From contig NZ_OY760916.1 in the NCBI RefSeq assembly GCF_963664075.1, forward strand, positions 4,684,710 to 4,748,709: DNA of 64,000 bases. The letters run 5' to 3'. The notes beneath the pieces are model-generated. The model did no database searches, was not told the origin of the DNA, and saw only the letters and a list, made by a program, of their open reading frames with translations. Below are positions 1 to 8,200 of the stretch, piece after piece. Within the stretch, counting starts at the first letter, position 1. Each line of letters starts with the position of its first letter. This DNA comes from an uncultured Desulfobulbus sp. (GTDB lineage Bacteria > Desulfobacterota > Desulfobulbia > Desulfobulbales > Desulfobulbaceae). A program made the translations under genes and the position numbers.

Positions 1-297
1 GATCGCTTTACTGCCAAGCTTTTGAAGATATTCAGCACGCTCCTGGTCCGTAGGCCAGTGAAGCCATTTCCTCGTATTTGAAGCAAAATTTATATCATCT
101 TCCAGGTCATCTATTATGTCTGCCATGAAATCGCAGACGCCTGAAGAGTCGGATTTGAGCTCTTCAACGGTGAATTCGTGTCCCAAATCATAACTGGCTG
201 CCACTGCAGAGGAATATAACAAGAGGATTCCAACAGTTATTGAATAGACGAGAAAAAAGAAGATTGAAAATAAGCGAGTACTCTTCCGGCTGAACAA
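1..297 (-). CDS. secreted protein of unknown function (partial)
   Basis: This frame is open from a TTG at 297 to the window edge (99 codons) and has an AAGGAG ribosome site eight bases upstream of the TTG. The first 34 residues are basic (FSRKSTR) and then strongly hydrophobic, ending in SSAVAA-S, a good signal-peptidase I site. The rest is acidic and shows no recognised domain. It starts 29 bp after the stop codon of the repressor on the same strand, so it is probably co-transcribed with it, the place where prophages keep cargo expressed in the lysogen. In element 2 the same slot holds the NERD gene. The C-terminus is outside the window. Confidence 0.6.
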   Translation of the reverse strand, partial: MFSRKSTRLFSIFFFLVYSITVGILLLYSSAVAASYDLGHEFTVEELKSDSSGVCDFMADIIDDLEDDINFASNTRKWLHWPTDQERAEYLQKLGSKAI

Positions 298-325
298 AAC
301 TGTTTCTCCTTGAGTTATTAGATGG

Positions 326-682
326 TTACCTTTTTTGACGCCATTCTTTGAATGTTGGAAATGCAATCTCGAATTGCACCTTGAACCAATCCTTTACTTT
401 GTGGTCCTTGTTGATTTCTTCTTCTAGCCAAATTTCTATTTCTTTTAAATAGCTATTTTCTTCCGGTTTGGGTTTGAGTCGTTTATGACCGTCGCCGGTG
501 ATCAGCCAGTGTAGGTTGTATCCAATAAGTGCCAGGTCAATGAGCAGGTGTATCTCAGGGGCCTTGCTCCCTTCCTCGTATCTTTGCTGTGTGCGTAGGC
601 TTACACCTATTTTATCCGCCATTTCTTTCTGCGTAAGACCGAGCTCTTTTCTTATTTCCTTAATTCTGTCTTTAAATGCCAT
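326..682 (-). CDS. XRE-family repressor of element 1
   Basis: A 118-residue protein with an HTH_3 domain in residues 5-65 (LGLTQKEMADKIGVSLRTQQRYEEG), the fold of lambda-Cro/CI-like regulators. The C-terminal 45 residues are charged and resemble the C-terminus of the element 2 repressor (both have WLEEE/I, then WF.V.FE.AF..FK.W). It is transcribed away from Rep, so it probably represses the Rep promoter in the shared 245-bp region, where a 12-bp palindrome at 709-720 is a likely operator. The residue pattern WLITGDG after the helix-turn-helix recurs in the element 2 protein (WLLTGEK). It lacks any protease or RecA-cleavable domain, so induction may work differently from lambda. Confidence 0.8.
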   Translation of the reverse strand: MAFKDRIKEIRKELGLTQKEMADKIGVSLRTQQRYEEGSKAPEIHLLIDLALIGYNLHWLITGDGHKRLKPKPEENSYLKEIEIWLEEEINKDHKVKDWFKVQFEIAFPTFKEWRQKR

Positions 683-708
683 TATGGGCGTTCCTTTGGG
701 TAAAATAT

Positions 709-756
709 GACCATTTGGTCGTTTTTGCTTGACTGTGACTGCTCTGGCGGTATTAT
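709..756 (+). promoter_or_regulatory. candidate rep promoter and operator, element 1
   Basis: A palindrome GACCA-TT-TGGTC lies at 709-720. Just downstream is a sigma70-like promoter with TTGACT at 729-734, a 16-bp spacer and TATTAT at 751-756, pointing toward rep. The location between divergent repressor and rep genes fits lysogenic control. Inferred from sequence only. Confidence 0.45.
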
Positions 757-851
757 TGATCCAGAGATAACTGTTACGTCAAATATGTCAGAAAAAGATA
801 GGCCCCACAATGAAAAAACAACAGCGTGTAGCTGTTACTCACTCAATTGTT

Positions 852-908
852 GAGCTGAACCAGCAACCGGCTTCCGGCGTTTGCCGGTGCCGGTTGCTGG
901 TTCAGCTC
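852..908. repeat. perfect 20-bp inverted repeat upstream of rep, candidate origin
   Basis: The arms 852-871 and 889-908 are exact reverse complements over 20 bp (GAGCTGAACCAGCAACCGGC and its complement). They are separated by 17 bases that contain a further small stem (CGGC-GTTT-GCCG). The structure ends 19 bp before the rep start codon. Rolling-circle replicons and filamentous phages use such hairpins as origins or packaging signals. It could also be a transcription attenuator, but no T-run follows. No equally long repeat is seen before rep of element 2. Confidence 0.6.
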
Positions 909-927
909 CTAATCCTGGGGAAGTAAA

Positions 928-2397
928 ATGCGCTCATTCTCAAGACGTTCCCAAGACCCGCTTGCCCGTAAAGTTCGTGCAGCTCTAAAAGGCGAGCAAG
1001 TCGATTTGTCCTATATCCCGACCTTCAATCAACCTTATCCTGATCACCTCAAGGACCTTCCTCTTCAAGAGTATCGCTTTGATCATGGATACCCGCTTTT
1101 TGTTCACCGTGATTCAGCGCCAGTGCATGTTCAAGCGGTTAATGACTCGCCGAAAAATCCGGATTCACAAGCCCGATTAACAAGTGACTTACCAGTAGTA
1201 TCGGTGTTGCCAGGTTTGAGGGTCTCAAGAGGTCTTGATTTTTTGAAAGTGTCTTTTTGGGTGAAATGGGATGGGCGGGAGAGTGACCTCCTCCCCATAC
1301 TCGAGTTCATGAAAAAGCAGGTTCAGGATACCGAGAACGATTGTATCCCAGTTTTTAAGGAACATGGTTTTGATTGGAATCTTTATCGTACCGGGACCAA
1401 ATTTTATACCTACCGGCTGAAGTCCGGTGATATCTCGTTGCTTTTTAACCGTCGGAAAGAAGATGGAAAAATCCCCAACTGTCGCTTGGAGATAGGTTCT
1501 CTTTCCTGCTGGTCGCCTGGTTTTCATGGAATTTATAACCTGGTCAAAGCTTTCTTGGCTCTGCATGGTGGGGATGTGATCAAGGAGCGTGTTTTTGAGG
1601 TCCATCTTGCCGCTGATTTCATCGGGGCCGATATTAAAGCAATGGATCTAGATAATCGCAGCCATTGGATATCCCTTGCCCGAGATGATGGGAATTATGA
1701 TGGCCTCAAGATTTCGAAGCGTGAACCTGATCCGGATGAGCTGAACTTTGATTGTAAACACACAAACCGCAAATTTTCCGGTTTGAACATTGGCAGCGGT
1801 GACATCATGCTTCGTGTTTACGACAAGGTAATCGAGTTGAAACGAAAGCGTGCGACCAATAAACAGCAGGTATTTTCTGAGATATGGGGTGTCAGTGCCT
1901 ATGATGAGCAGCCGGTAACCCGTGTCGAATACCAGATTCGACGGCCACGGCTTCGTGAATTTTCAGATCTTCAGGGAAATCAAATCAACACCGTTTTCGA
2001 CCTGGCGAATGCCTTAAAATCTTTGTGGAGATATCTCACGAATGAATGGACACGTCATGCGGATGGCCCTGTAAATCGCAATCATAACCAGTCTAAGGCA
2101 AAGGTTTCTGAATTTTGGCAGGCAGTTCAATCTGTTGTTTGGACCGGTGTCTTTGGATATGCACGAACCCATCCTGTAAAACATCGAGATACTGAAATGC
2201 TTCGTAAGCAAGCGCGTGGCATGCTCATGTCTGTTTGTGCCTCTATGGAAATAGCGCCGAACGATATCGATAAAATTGTTCATGTGAGCAAGGAGATTAT
2301 TGAAGAGGATCTCCATGCTTTGTTTGAGGATGAGAAGACCTTTGTCGACAAGATGACAACGAAACGGAATGAGTTTCGTTCAACACTCGCAGGATAG
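928..2397 (+). CDS. replication initiation protein (Rep_trans / RstA type), element 1
   Basis: A 489-residue protein of the replication initiation factor family (PF02486 type), which includes RstA of the CTX phage and starts rolling-circle replication by nicking the origin. It is clearly homologous to the Rep of element 2: shared blocks are RG.DFLKV.F.V.WD near residue 100, AEVHLAADFIG-like FEVHLAADFIGA near 225, and MLRVYDKVIELK near 295. The first 95 residues are an extension absent in part from the other copy. The start has a GGGGAAG ribosome site. It is followed 17 bp later by the excisionase-like gene, forming a rep-xis-int operon. The candidate origin hairpin is directly upstream. Confidence 0.8.
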   Translation: MRSFSRRSQDPLARKVRAALKGEQVDLSYIPTFNQPYPDHLKDLPLQEYRFDHGYPLFVHRDSAPVHVQAVNDSPKNPDSQARLTSDLPVVSVLPGLRVSRGLDFLKVSFWVKWDGRESDLLPILEFMKKQVQDTENDCIPVFKEHGFDWNLYRTGTKFYTYRLKSGDISLLFNRRKEDGKIPNCRLEIGSLSCWSPGFHGIYNLVKAFLALHGGDVIKERVFEVHLAADFIGADIKAMDLDNRSHWISLARDDGNYDGLKISKREPDPDELNFDCKHTNRKFSGLNIGSGDIMLRVYDKVIELKRKRATNKQQVFSEIWGVSAYDEQPVTRVEYQIRRPRLREFSDLQGNQINTVFDLANALKSLWRYLTNEWTRHADGPVNRNHNQSKAKVSEFWQAVQSVVWTGVFGYARTHPVKHRDTEMLRKQARGMLMSVCASMEIAPNDIDKIVHVSKEIIEEDLHALFEDEKTFVDKMTTKRNEFRSTLAG

Positions 2398-2414
2398 CTC
2401 AGACTGAAACCGCT

Positions 2415-2777
2415 ATGGAAATCATACGACAGGAACTTGGAACCCGAATGACCGTAAAAGAGGTTGCCGCATTTTTGGGTGTTGGTGCGAGATTTGTTCG
2501 CCTGCATTATAAGGAGCTGGGTGGTATGCGCCTTGGTAGCCGTGTTTACGTATTTTTTGAGAAAGAGGTTATCAATGCCGTACAAAGACAAAACAAGTCC
2601 GAAAAAACCATGGATCGGACAAATCAAGATCAATGGAAGGAAAGTAAAACACCGATGCGCCACGCGGAAGGAGGCGGTCGAATGGGAAATCAAGGAAAGA
2701 AAGCGACTCCTGGACGAGGACAATCCGGATCAGATCCTCACGGTCTCCTTGCTGGACTGGGCAACAGCGTACCTTGA
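2415..2777 (+). CDS. excisionase-like HTH protein, element 1
   Basis: A 120-residue protein. Residues 10-55 read as a small MerR/AlpA-like helix-turn-helix (MTVKEVAAFLGV, then LGGMRLGSRVYVFFEKEV), matching the corresponding protein of element 2 (MTLKEVCEYFRV, then IGGVRLGPRSWRFPRSEV). Such proteins act as excisionases or directionality factors next to integrases. The C-terminal 67 codons overlap the integrase gene out of frame (2575-2777). Both frames stay open, and the same arrangement occurs in element 2. The tail is basic and low in structure. The exact role is inferred from family and position. Confidence 0.65.
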   Translation: MEIIRQELGTRMTVKEVAAFLGVGARFVRLHYKELGGMRLGSRVYVFFEKEVINAVQRQNKSEKTMDRTNQDQWKESKTPMRHAEGGGRMGNQGKKATPGRGQSGSDPHGLLAGLGNSVP

Positions 2778-2958
2778 TTTCTGCAAAAAGAAATTTGTTG
2801 AAAAGACCTACGATGCGTATTCCAGGGAATCCGGCCAGTCAATCCAGTCGAAGCCGGTCACTGAATCCATTCGATCCCGGCCACCTGTTCCAGTGATCTC
2901 GGTCGGGTGATCGGAGCGAAGCGACGCGGTTAGTAATCCATTACCTCGTTGTCGCCAT

Positions 2959-3708
2959 TCAGGTCAAGTTTGCCTTCTTTTTTCTCATTGATTCTCCTTT
3001 CAGTTGTATTTTGTGCGCGGTGTGGACCAACCGGTCCAGGATGGCGTCTGCCACGGTCGGATCGCCGATCTGTTCATGCCAGTGGTCCACAGGGAGCTGG
3101 CTGGTGACAAGGGTTGATTTCAAGCCATGACGATCTTCCAGTATCTCCAGCAGATCATGTCGCTGCTCCCGCCCCAGCGGGACTAAGCCATAGTCATCTA
3201 GTACCAGGAGATCGGCTTTGGCTAGGGCTTTCAGGAGCTTCAGATACCTGCCGTCACCTTTGGCCAGGGCGAGATCCTCGAAGATCTTTGTCGTTCTCAG
3301 GTACAGCGTGTTCAGTCCTTCTCTGCAGGCCTTCTGAGCAAAGGCACAGGCAAGGTAGGTTTTCCCGACACCGGTAGGGCCAGTAATGATCAGATTGTTG
3401 CGCGCTTTGATCCAGTCACAACCGGCCAACCTGAGTACCAGCGACTTGTCCAGTCCCCGAGAATGGCGAAAGTCGATATCCTCGATGCAACCATCTTGGC
3501 GTAGTTTGGCTGCTCTGAGTCGGGTTTGCAGTCTCCGTGTTTCTCTGGCTGTTATTTCACGATCAAGCAGTAGGCCAAGTCGCTCTTCAAAGCTCATGTC
3601 GGCAAGGGAATTCATCTGCATTTGCTCGTCAAGGGCCGCGGCCATGCCGGTGAAACGCAAGGTATTGAGTTTTTCAAGTGTTGGGTGCAACAGCATGTGA
3701 TTCTCCAT
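2959..3708 (-). CDS. istB: IstB-type transposition helper ATPase
   Basis: A 249-residue AAA+ ATPase of IS21-family elements, which delivers target DNA to the IstA transposase. Visible motifs are Walker A GPTGVGKTYLA near residue 110, Walker B LLVLDDYGL near residue 170, and a sensor/arginine region (TSQLPVDHWHE, then DAILDRLVHTAHKI). The length is typical. Its ATG overlaps the istA stop codon (TAATG), the usual IS21 coupling. Upstream istA is split by IS66, so translation coupling here starts from the istA C-terminal fragment. Appears intact. Confidence 0.92.
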   Translation of the reverse strand: MENHMLLHPTLEKLNTLRFTGMAAALDEQMQMNSLADMSFEERLGLLLDREITARETRRLQTRLRAAKLRQDGCIEDIDFRHSRGLDKSLVLRLAGCDWIKARNNLIITGPTGVGKTYLACAFAQKACREGLNTLYLRTTKIFEDLALAKGDGRYLKLLKALAKADLLVLDDYGLVPLGREQRHDLLEILEDRHGLKSTLVTSQLPVDHWHEQIGDPTVADAILDRLVHTAHKIQLKGESMRKKKANLT

Positions 3709-4407
3709 TAATGGACTGTTGAGTTGTAGTAATCGGCTCCACGGATGTTGCCATGTTCTACTGGTTTGCTGCTCTTCTCGTTGTTAAGCAGCGTTTTCTG
3801 ATCCAGGCCGTTTTTGAGAATGGACTCGATGGACCGGTAGGAGAGCGCGTTGATTCTCAAAGCTCGTGCACATGCTGCTTCCAGCCGTTCATCGCTATAG
3901 GCTTTACCCAGCCTGAGAATGCCCAGCAGGCTTCGGTAGGCCTGCTGTGGGTGTTGGCGCTGGACCAACAGCGTTTCGGTGAGCAGGAGAGCCTGCGGCC
4001 CGATCTTGGCTGCCCAGCGTTTGAACCGTTCAGGATTCCATTCCGAGTATTTCTGGTGATTGAGGGGCATGTGTGCTTTGACGGTGGTGTGGCGACCGCG
4101 AAGAGTACTGCGGAGATGGCTGGCTATGCGTCGATTCCGGTAAAAACACTCGACCGTACGTGCGGTATAGCGAACATCCAGTTTCTTTTTCACCAGAGCG
4201 TAAGGGACGGAGTAATAGTGGCCCTCCACCTCTACGTGATAATCAAGGTGGACGGTCGCCTTCTTCCAATAGGCCAGCTCGTAGGGTGACATAGGGAGTG
4301 GTTTGAGGGCGGGCTGGTCAATCTCACAAAAACGGCTGTGGCGGGTGCCGGGGAGTCTCTTGAACTGTTTGGTGTTCAAGATCTGCAGCAACCGTTGTAT
4401 TTCCCGG

Positions 4408-6099
4408 GTAGCTACTCACCCCTATTCTTCGGCATCAGGCAGAGTTCCTGCCAGTGCCAACTGGATAGCGACAAGAGGATTGATCCCCTGGCTTGCCATG
4501 GTCTGCAGGTAGCTTGAAATCCTACAGTAAGCCTGGGCATATTGTTTACGTCGAAAACAACCGGATATTTTCTGTTTTACCTTAGCCATGCGAAGATCCC
4601 TTTCCGCTCTGTTGTTGGTGAACGGCACATGTGGTTCTTTGGCAAAAAGCAAGACTGCCGCCTCATGCTTTTGTAATCGCTCCCAAAGATTGTGCGCATC
4701 GGATTTGGCTATCCTGCCGCGCTTCCCTTGTGGTTTCGGAGGGATCTTGGGCAACTCCTTGCTGCCACGCGTAAGGATATTACGGTAGCGCTTCTGCAGG
4801 TTGGCATACTCCCCTTCGGTAAGACATTTTTCCGGACGTTGAGCCACCGTACGACACGTTTGCTGGAGCACCGCTTTTAGATTGCGGGCCCACCGGTATT
4901 GGTTAGAGTCAACGACAAACGTCAACTCTCGCAAAAGGTGCGAGCCGCAAAGTCCGTGACCGCAATGGTCGTAGGATAAATATGATGCCCAGCAATCATG
5001 GATGATCACCCCGCCATACCGAGGGATGATATTCAATCCTTCGATTGCCTCCTTGCCCCGCTTTCGATGCAGTACTTTCAGGGTTGTTTCGCCGGAAGAA
5101 TAGACGTGAATCCAGTGATTCTTCCCTTCAACCCGAAACGAGGTTTCATCCACATGCAGGGATGGAGCCTGCAGCAGCCTATCAATAGCTCTGGATTCCC
5201 ATGCTTCGAGTGATTGGTACAAGCGCAAAACAAATTTGAGCAGGCTGGCCTCGGAGATTACGCTACCGATCATGGCTGCTATCTGTTTTTGAACCCGGTT
5301 TAAAGCGACCATCTGGCTGATAACCAAATGAATGGCAAACGCTTTAAGCCCATTGCCGTACTGCAGCTTACCCGGCATATCCTCAGGGAAACGCCCCTTG
5401 ACTGTTGCTTCACAATTGGGGCATTGCTTTATTTCTGCGTCAATGTGCTCGACAACTTTTTCAAAAACGATGTCGATTTTTGTCCGACGTTCATGCCCCT
5501 GGCATGCAACGCTATCCAGCACCATTCCGCAGATATCACACACCTCGACCTGAGCAGTGGTGACCGATTCTTTGACGCGTGTATTACCAACCCGCCCATT
5601 GACTTGTTTTCCCCTGCCGGTAGTGGTGCAGTGCTTGGTAGCGGTTTCGTCTTTTTCGGTTTGCGAAGAAGGAATGCTCGAGTTTTTGTTTCCCTTGCGC
5701 GTTGTCTTCTCAAGAAAAATAGAGAGTATCAACTCGACGACAACCAGCAGGCTGTTGACCAGGACCCGTATCTCAGAGGAAACTTTGCCGGCGGAACAAA
5801 GCTGTTCAAATTCCTGTTTGAGGAGATCGACTTCTTCGCGTACCCTTATTTTGTTTACTGTTCCCATGGGTTTACTATACCATGGCTTTTTTCGGCCTCC
5901 TGTGTGCCCCTGAGTTGAACGATTGAGCGCTATCGCATCTGTTTGCTATCGGAACGCAATAATGGAACGATTTAGAGACGACCAAGCGCGTTGATGGGCA
6001 TTTTTGTTGACATCCCTGGCTATTGGAAATAATTCCGGTAAAAACCTGTCAAGTTATTTATTTGGCTTTGAGCTTTTTTTAGAGGGTGTGAGTAGTTAC
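4408..6099 (-). mobile_element. IS66-family element nested in istA
   Basis: 1692 bp. Terminal inverted repeats: left GTAGCTACTCACCCC, right complement GTAACTACTCACACC, both beginning GTA as in IS66 elements. An 8-bp target duplication TTTCCCGG lies at 4400-4407 and 6100-6107, the duplication size of the family. It has only the large transposase gene and no tnpA/tnpB accessory genes, as in the ISBst12 subgroup. About 230 bp at its right end (5868-6099) hold no gene. Confidence 0.93.
4422..5867 (-). CDS. tnpC: IS66-family transposase (TnpC)
   Basis: A 481-residue DDE transposase. It shows an N-terminal coiled region (residues 1-60), a zinc-finger-like stretch (CDICGMVLDS near 110 and CPNCEAT near 150), and the catalytic core with LHVDETSFRVEG (first Asp), GVIIHDCWASY (second Asp) and FTNNRAERDLRMAKVKQKISGCF (Glu), followed by a short C-terminal domain. 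The length fits IS66 transposases. The gene fills almost the whole element, and its stop lies 14 bp from the left end. It looks intact and potentially active. Confidence 0.93.
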   Translation of the reverse strand: MGTVNKIRVREEVDLLKQEFEQLCSAGKVSSEIRVLVNSLLVVVELILSIFLEKTTRKGNKNSSIPSSQTEKDETATKHCTTTGRGKQVNGRVGNTRVKESVTTAQVEVCDICGMVLDSVACQGHERRTKIDIVFEKVVEHIDAEIKQCPNCEATVKGRFPEDMPGKLQYGNGLKAFAIHLVISQMVALNRVQKQIAAMIGSVISEASLLKFVLRLYQSLEAWESRAIDRLLQAPSLHVDETSFRVEGKNHWIHVYSSGETTLKVLHRKRGKEAIEGLNIIPRYGGVIIHDCWASYLSYDHCGHGLCGSHLLRELTFVVDSNQYRWARNLKAVLQQTCRTVAQRPEKCLTEGEYANLQKRYRNILTRGSKELPKIPPKPQGKRGRIAKSDAHNLWERLQKHEAAVLLFAKEPHVPFTNNRAERDLRMAKVKQKISGCFRRKQYAQAYCRISSYLQTMASQGINPLVAIQLALAGTLPDAEE

Positions 6100-7987
6100 T
6101 TTCCCGGTTTAAATCCGCGAGATTGAAGAAGGTGTATTTGCGCAACCTTGCCAAGATCCACCGCTCCACCAGGAGCACACCGGCTTCCGCCTTGGCCTTG
6201 TCACGCGGTTTTCTGGGCCGGGCAGGCAGGACCACGGTCTGATAATGTCGTGCCAGATCGTGATAGGTTGGGTTGATGTCGGGCTCATACTTACAGGATT
6301 TACTGACACCGCTTTTGAGATTATCGGGAACAACAGCCTCCGGAATTCCGCCGAAGAAATTGAAGGCTCGCACATGCGATCCGACCCAATCTTCAAGCTG
6401 CTGGCTGAACGTGGCTTCCGCGTAGGTGTAATTGCTCGCCCCCAGCACAGCAACAAAGACCTGGGCATTACGGATCTCGCCCGTGCTTGGATCGATGATA
6501 TCTACGGTTTGGCCGGCATAATCGACAAAGAGTTTTTCGCCAGCCCGGTGCTCATGGCGCATCACCACATTCAGCCTGGCGGCCCACTCTCGATACCTCT
6601 GACAAAACCAGCTGTATTGGTAGCCGTCTGGGTGTAGCTCCTTGTACTCCTGCCATAACAGGTTCAAGGTGACATGCTTGCGTGATTGCAGCTCCCTATG
6701 GACTTCCTGAAAATCAGGGAACAGCCGGGAGCTGTTGGCTGGTGTGGGCGGTGGAAACAGCTGTTGTTCAAGCTCTGCATCACCAAGTTCCTCCGGCAGC
6801 GGCCAACGCAACCCGGCATTCCTGGCACGTTGCAGGTAATCGCCAACGGTACTGCTCCCTATACCGCAACTCAAACCGATTTCCCGGTTACTGCGACGTA
6901 GGTCATGTTTGAGGCGTAACACCTCTCGTATTTTGCGCATAGATACCCTCTTGCCTGGCATGAACCCCTCCTTGATTATTTCTTTTAAGAAAGGGTTCTA
7001 TACCATCTGGTTCTATGCGTCGTTTCGCTCCGAAAATGGTGACCGGAATGGCCTGGAATCAGTGACCGGGATCGAATGGAATCGATGGCCGGAATGAAAT
7101 GGAATCAGTGGCCGAGATCAAATGGAATGGCTGGCCGGGATCGTCTGGAATTTGCACCTACGATGAGAAAAAGCGTGCTTTTCAGTGTTTCTTTGCAAGT
7201 GGGGTAGATTCGGCCTGCTCTGTGACAAGTCTCCGTCCCTTGCTGATCCTGAAGCATTTTCAGGCTCAGGCAAAAAAGCGTTCAGGGAATGCGGCGAACA
7301 AAGATCGAAAGAATCTTTCAGCCGCTTGGAACTGGGGAAGGGATTACCTGGAAATGCCCTATGAAAATCCATTCCAGAGGACATCAAAACAAGGAGAGGT
7401 TCGCCACGAACGGCGCATTCCATCTTTGGCTGAATTTTGGAAGGTGTATGAAAAAGCAACTGAGCCGCAAGATAAAAGGATGTTGCTTTGTTATCTCTAT
7501 TCCGGGGCGCGTCGGGCAGAACTGTTTCAGCTTCGGTGGGCAGATGTGGATTTCATCAACGGCAGGATTTTGCTGCATTGGAAGAAAAATCGGCTGGGTA
7601 CTATGAAATCGGCCTGGATTTCTCTGACGGATGAGGCCATGGAGGCTTTGCGGGAGCAGCACCGTGAAACGGGAAAAGGCAAATGGGTATTTACCGAGCC
7701 TGGAACCGGGGCTCCGTATCAATACCGTCTACAGTGGCTGCGAAGGCTGTGCAAGAGGGCAGGGGTGGAGCGGTTCGGCTTTCATGGTATTCGGCATCTC
7801 TGTGCATCGATCCTGGCGGGTAAAGGAGTGCCCTTGGTGGATATTCAGCACCATTTGCGCCACGATCATCTTTCAACAACCGAACGATATATTCACAAGC
7901 TTATGGAAAATCGGTCTGTGGTAAATGCGCTGACCGGATTGAAGGAGGATTTTCAGAGTAAAGGCCCCCTGAAGGCCCCCAAAAAAG

Positions 7988-8025
7988 AAACGGCATGTTA
8001 ACTCTGTGAGCTAACATGCCGTTTT
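7988..8025 (+). terminator. terminator of element 1 integrase
   Basis: A 13-bp perfect stem, AAACGGCATGTTA (7988-8000) with TAACATGCCGTTT (8012-8024), an 11-base loop and a short T-rich tail. The integrase stop codon is inside the left arm. It sits just before the attachment repeat. Confidence 0.75.
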
Positions 8026-8027
8026 AT

Positions 8028-8076
8028 ATGGCGTCCCCAACCGGATTTGAACCGGTGTTGCCGGCGTGAAAGGCCG
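8028..8076. repeat. attachment repeat (junction of elements 1 and 2)
   Basis: 49 bp identical to 19102-19150, which covers the 3' half of tRNA-Glu from the encoded CCA through part of the anticodon stem. Only this part of the tRNA is present here, so it is an att site left by integration and not a tRNA gene. It forms the right end of element 1 and the left end of element 2. Confidence 0.92.
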
Positions 8077-8200
8077 AAAAATAGCAAACTCCCCTGATCT
8101 ATGTTGCTATTTTTATTGTATTTTCTTTCTTTATTGCCCCGTTTTTTTCTTTTGTTTTATCAGTAAATGTCCTTCAAAAGTCCTTCATTTCTGGTCATAT

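Larger units (their letters stand above)
3708..6961 (-). pseudogene. istA: IstA transposase of IS21 element, split by IS66
   Basis: The N-terminal part (6961 down to 6108) has the HTH and DDE catalytic region (LFVDYAGQTVDI; later AVVPDNLKSGV). The C-terminal part (4407 down to 3708) is the tail domain (YHVEVEGHYYSVPYALV, then RRIASH), which binds IstB and DNA. Joining them across the IS66 element and one 8-bp target copy gives 1554 nt, exactly 518 codons, with the junction reading DLNREI. The gene is therefore whole apart from the insertion. IstA would be the transposase that cuts the element ends. Confidence 0.92.
2814..7156 (-). mobile_element. IS21-family element with nested IS66 element
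   Basis: The ends are TG...CA with inverted repeats: left TGCGTATTCCAGGGAATCC, right complement TGCAAATTCCAGACGATCC, followed in both by GGCCAG. A 7-bp target duplication CCTACGA flanks it (2807-2813 and 7157-7163). Further copies of a GGCCGG...TGGAAT-like motif stand at both ends, as IS21 elements have for IstA binding. Without the nested IS66 element (1692 bp plus 8 bp) it is 2643 bp, the usual IS21 size. It carries istA and istB on the minus strand. Its own istA is broken by the IS66 element, so it is not autonomous. Confidence 0.9.
2575..8001 (+). pseudogene. tyrosine integrase of element 1, interrupted by IS21/IS66
   Basis: The reading frame begins at ATG 2575 (MPYKDKTSPKKPW) and runs to 2813, then resumes at 7164 and stops at 8001. 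Removing the insertion 2814-7156 and one 7-bp target copy gives 1077 nt, an intact 358-residue integrase (…KTYD|EKKRAF…) close to the 363-residue integrase of element 2. The C-terminal half keeps the catalytic residues: Arg in SGARRAEL, HGIRHL, LRHDH and the nucleophile Tyr in TERYIH. As it stands the gene is split and element 1 cannot make its own integrase. Element 2 might supply one in trans. The stop codon lies inside the terminator at 7988-8024. Confidence 0.9.
1..8076. mobile_element. element 1: inovirus-like integrated element, left end outside window
   Basis: It holds a repressor (minus strand), then Rep, excisionase-like protein and integrase (plus strand), and ends in a 49-bp copy of the tRNA-Glu 3' end at 8028-8076. 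Gene order and proteins match the regulatory, replication and integration genes of element 2, which follows directly. The 10112-15622 structural block of element 2 has no counterpart between repressor and Rep here, where only 245 bp separate them. No left attachment repeat is seen in the first 300 bases, so the element continues left and could carry more genes there. The integrase is broken by IS insertions. It may be a satellite or a degraded prophage. Confidence 0.7.

Noticed and set aside
810-926. 38-codon frame (MKKQQRVAVTHSIVEL...) before rep of element 1
   Set aside because: Half of it is the 20-bp inverted repeat, so the frame is more likely a by-product of the hairpin than a gene.
8028-8076. 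tRNA-Glu gene at the left repeat
   Set aside because: Only the 3' half is present; the 5' half is replaced by prophage sequence, so it is an att site.
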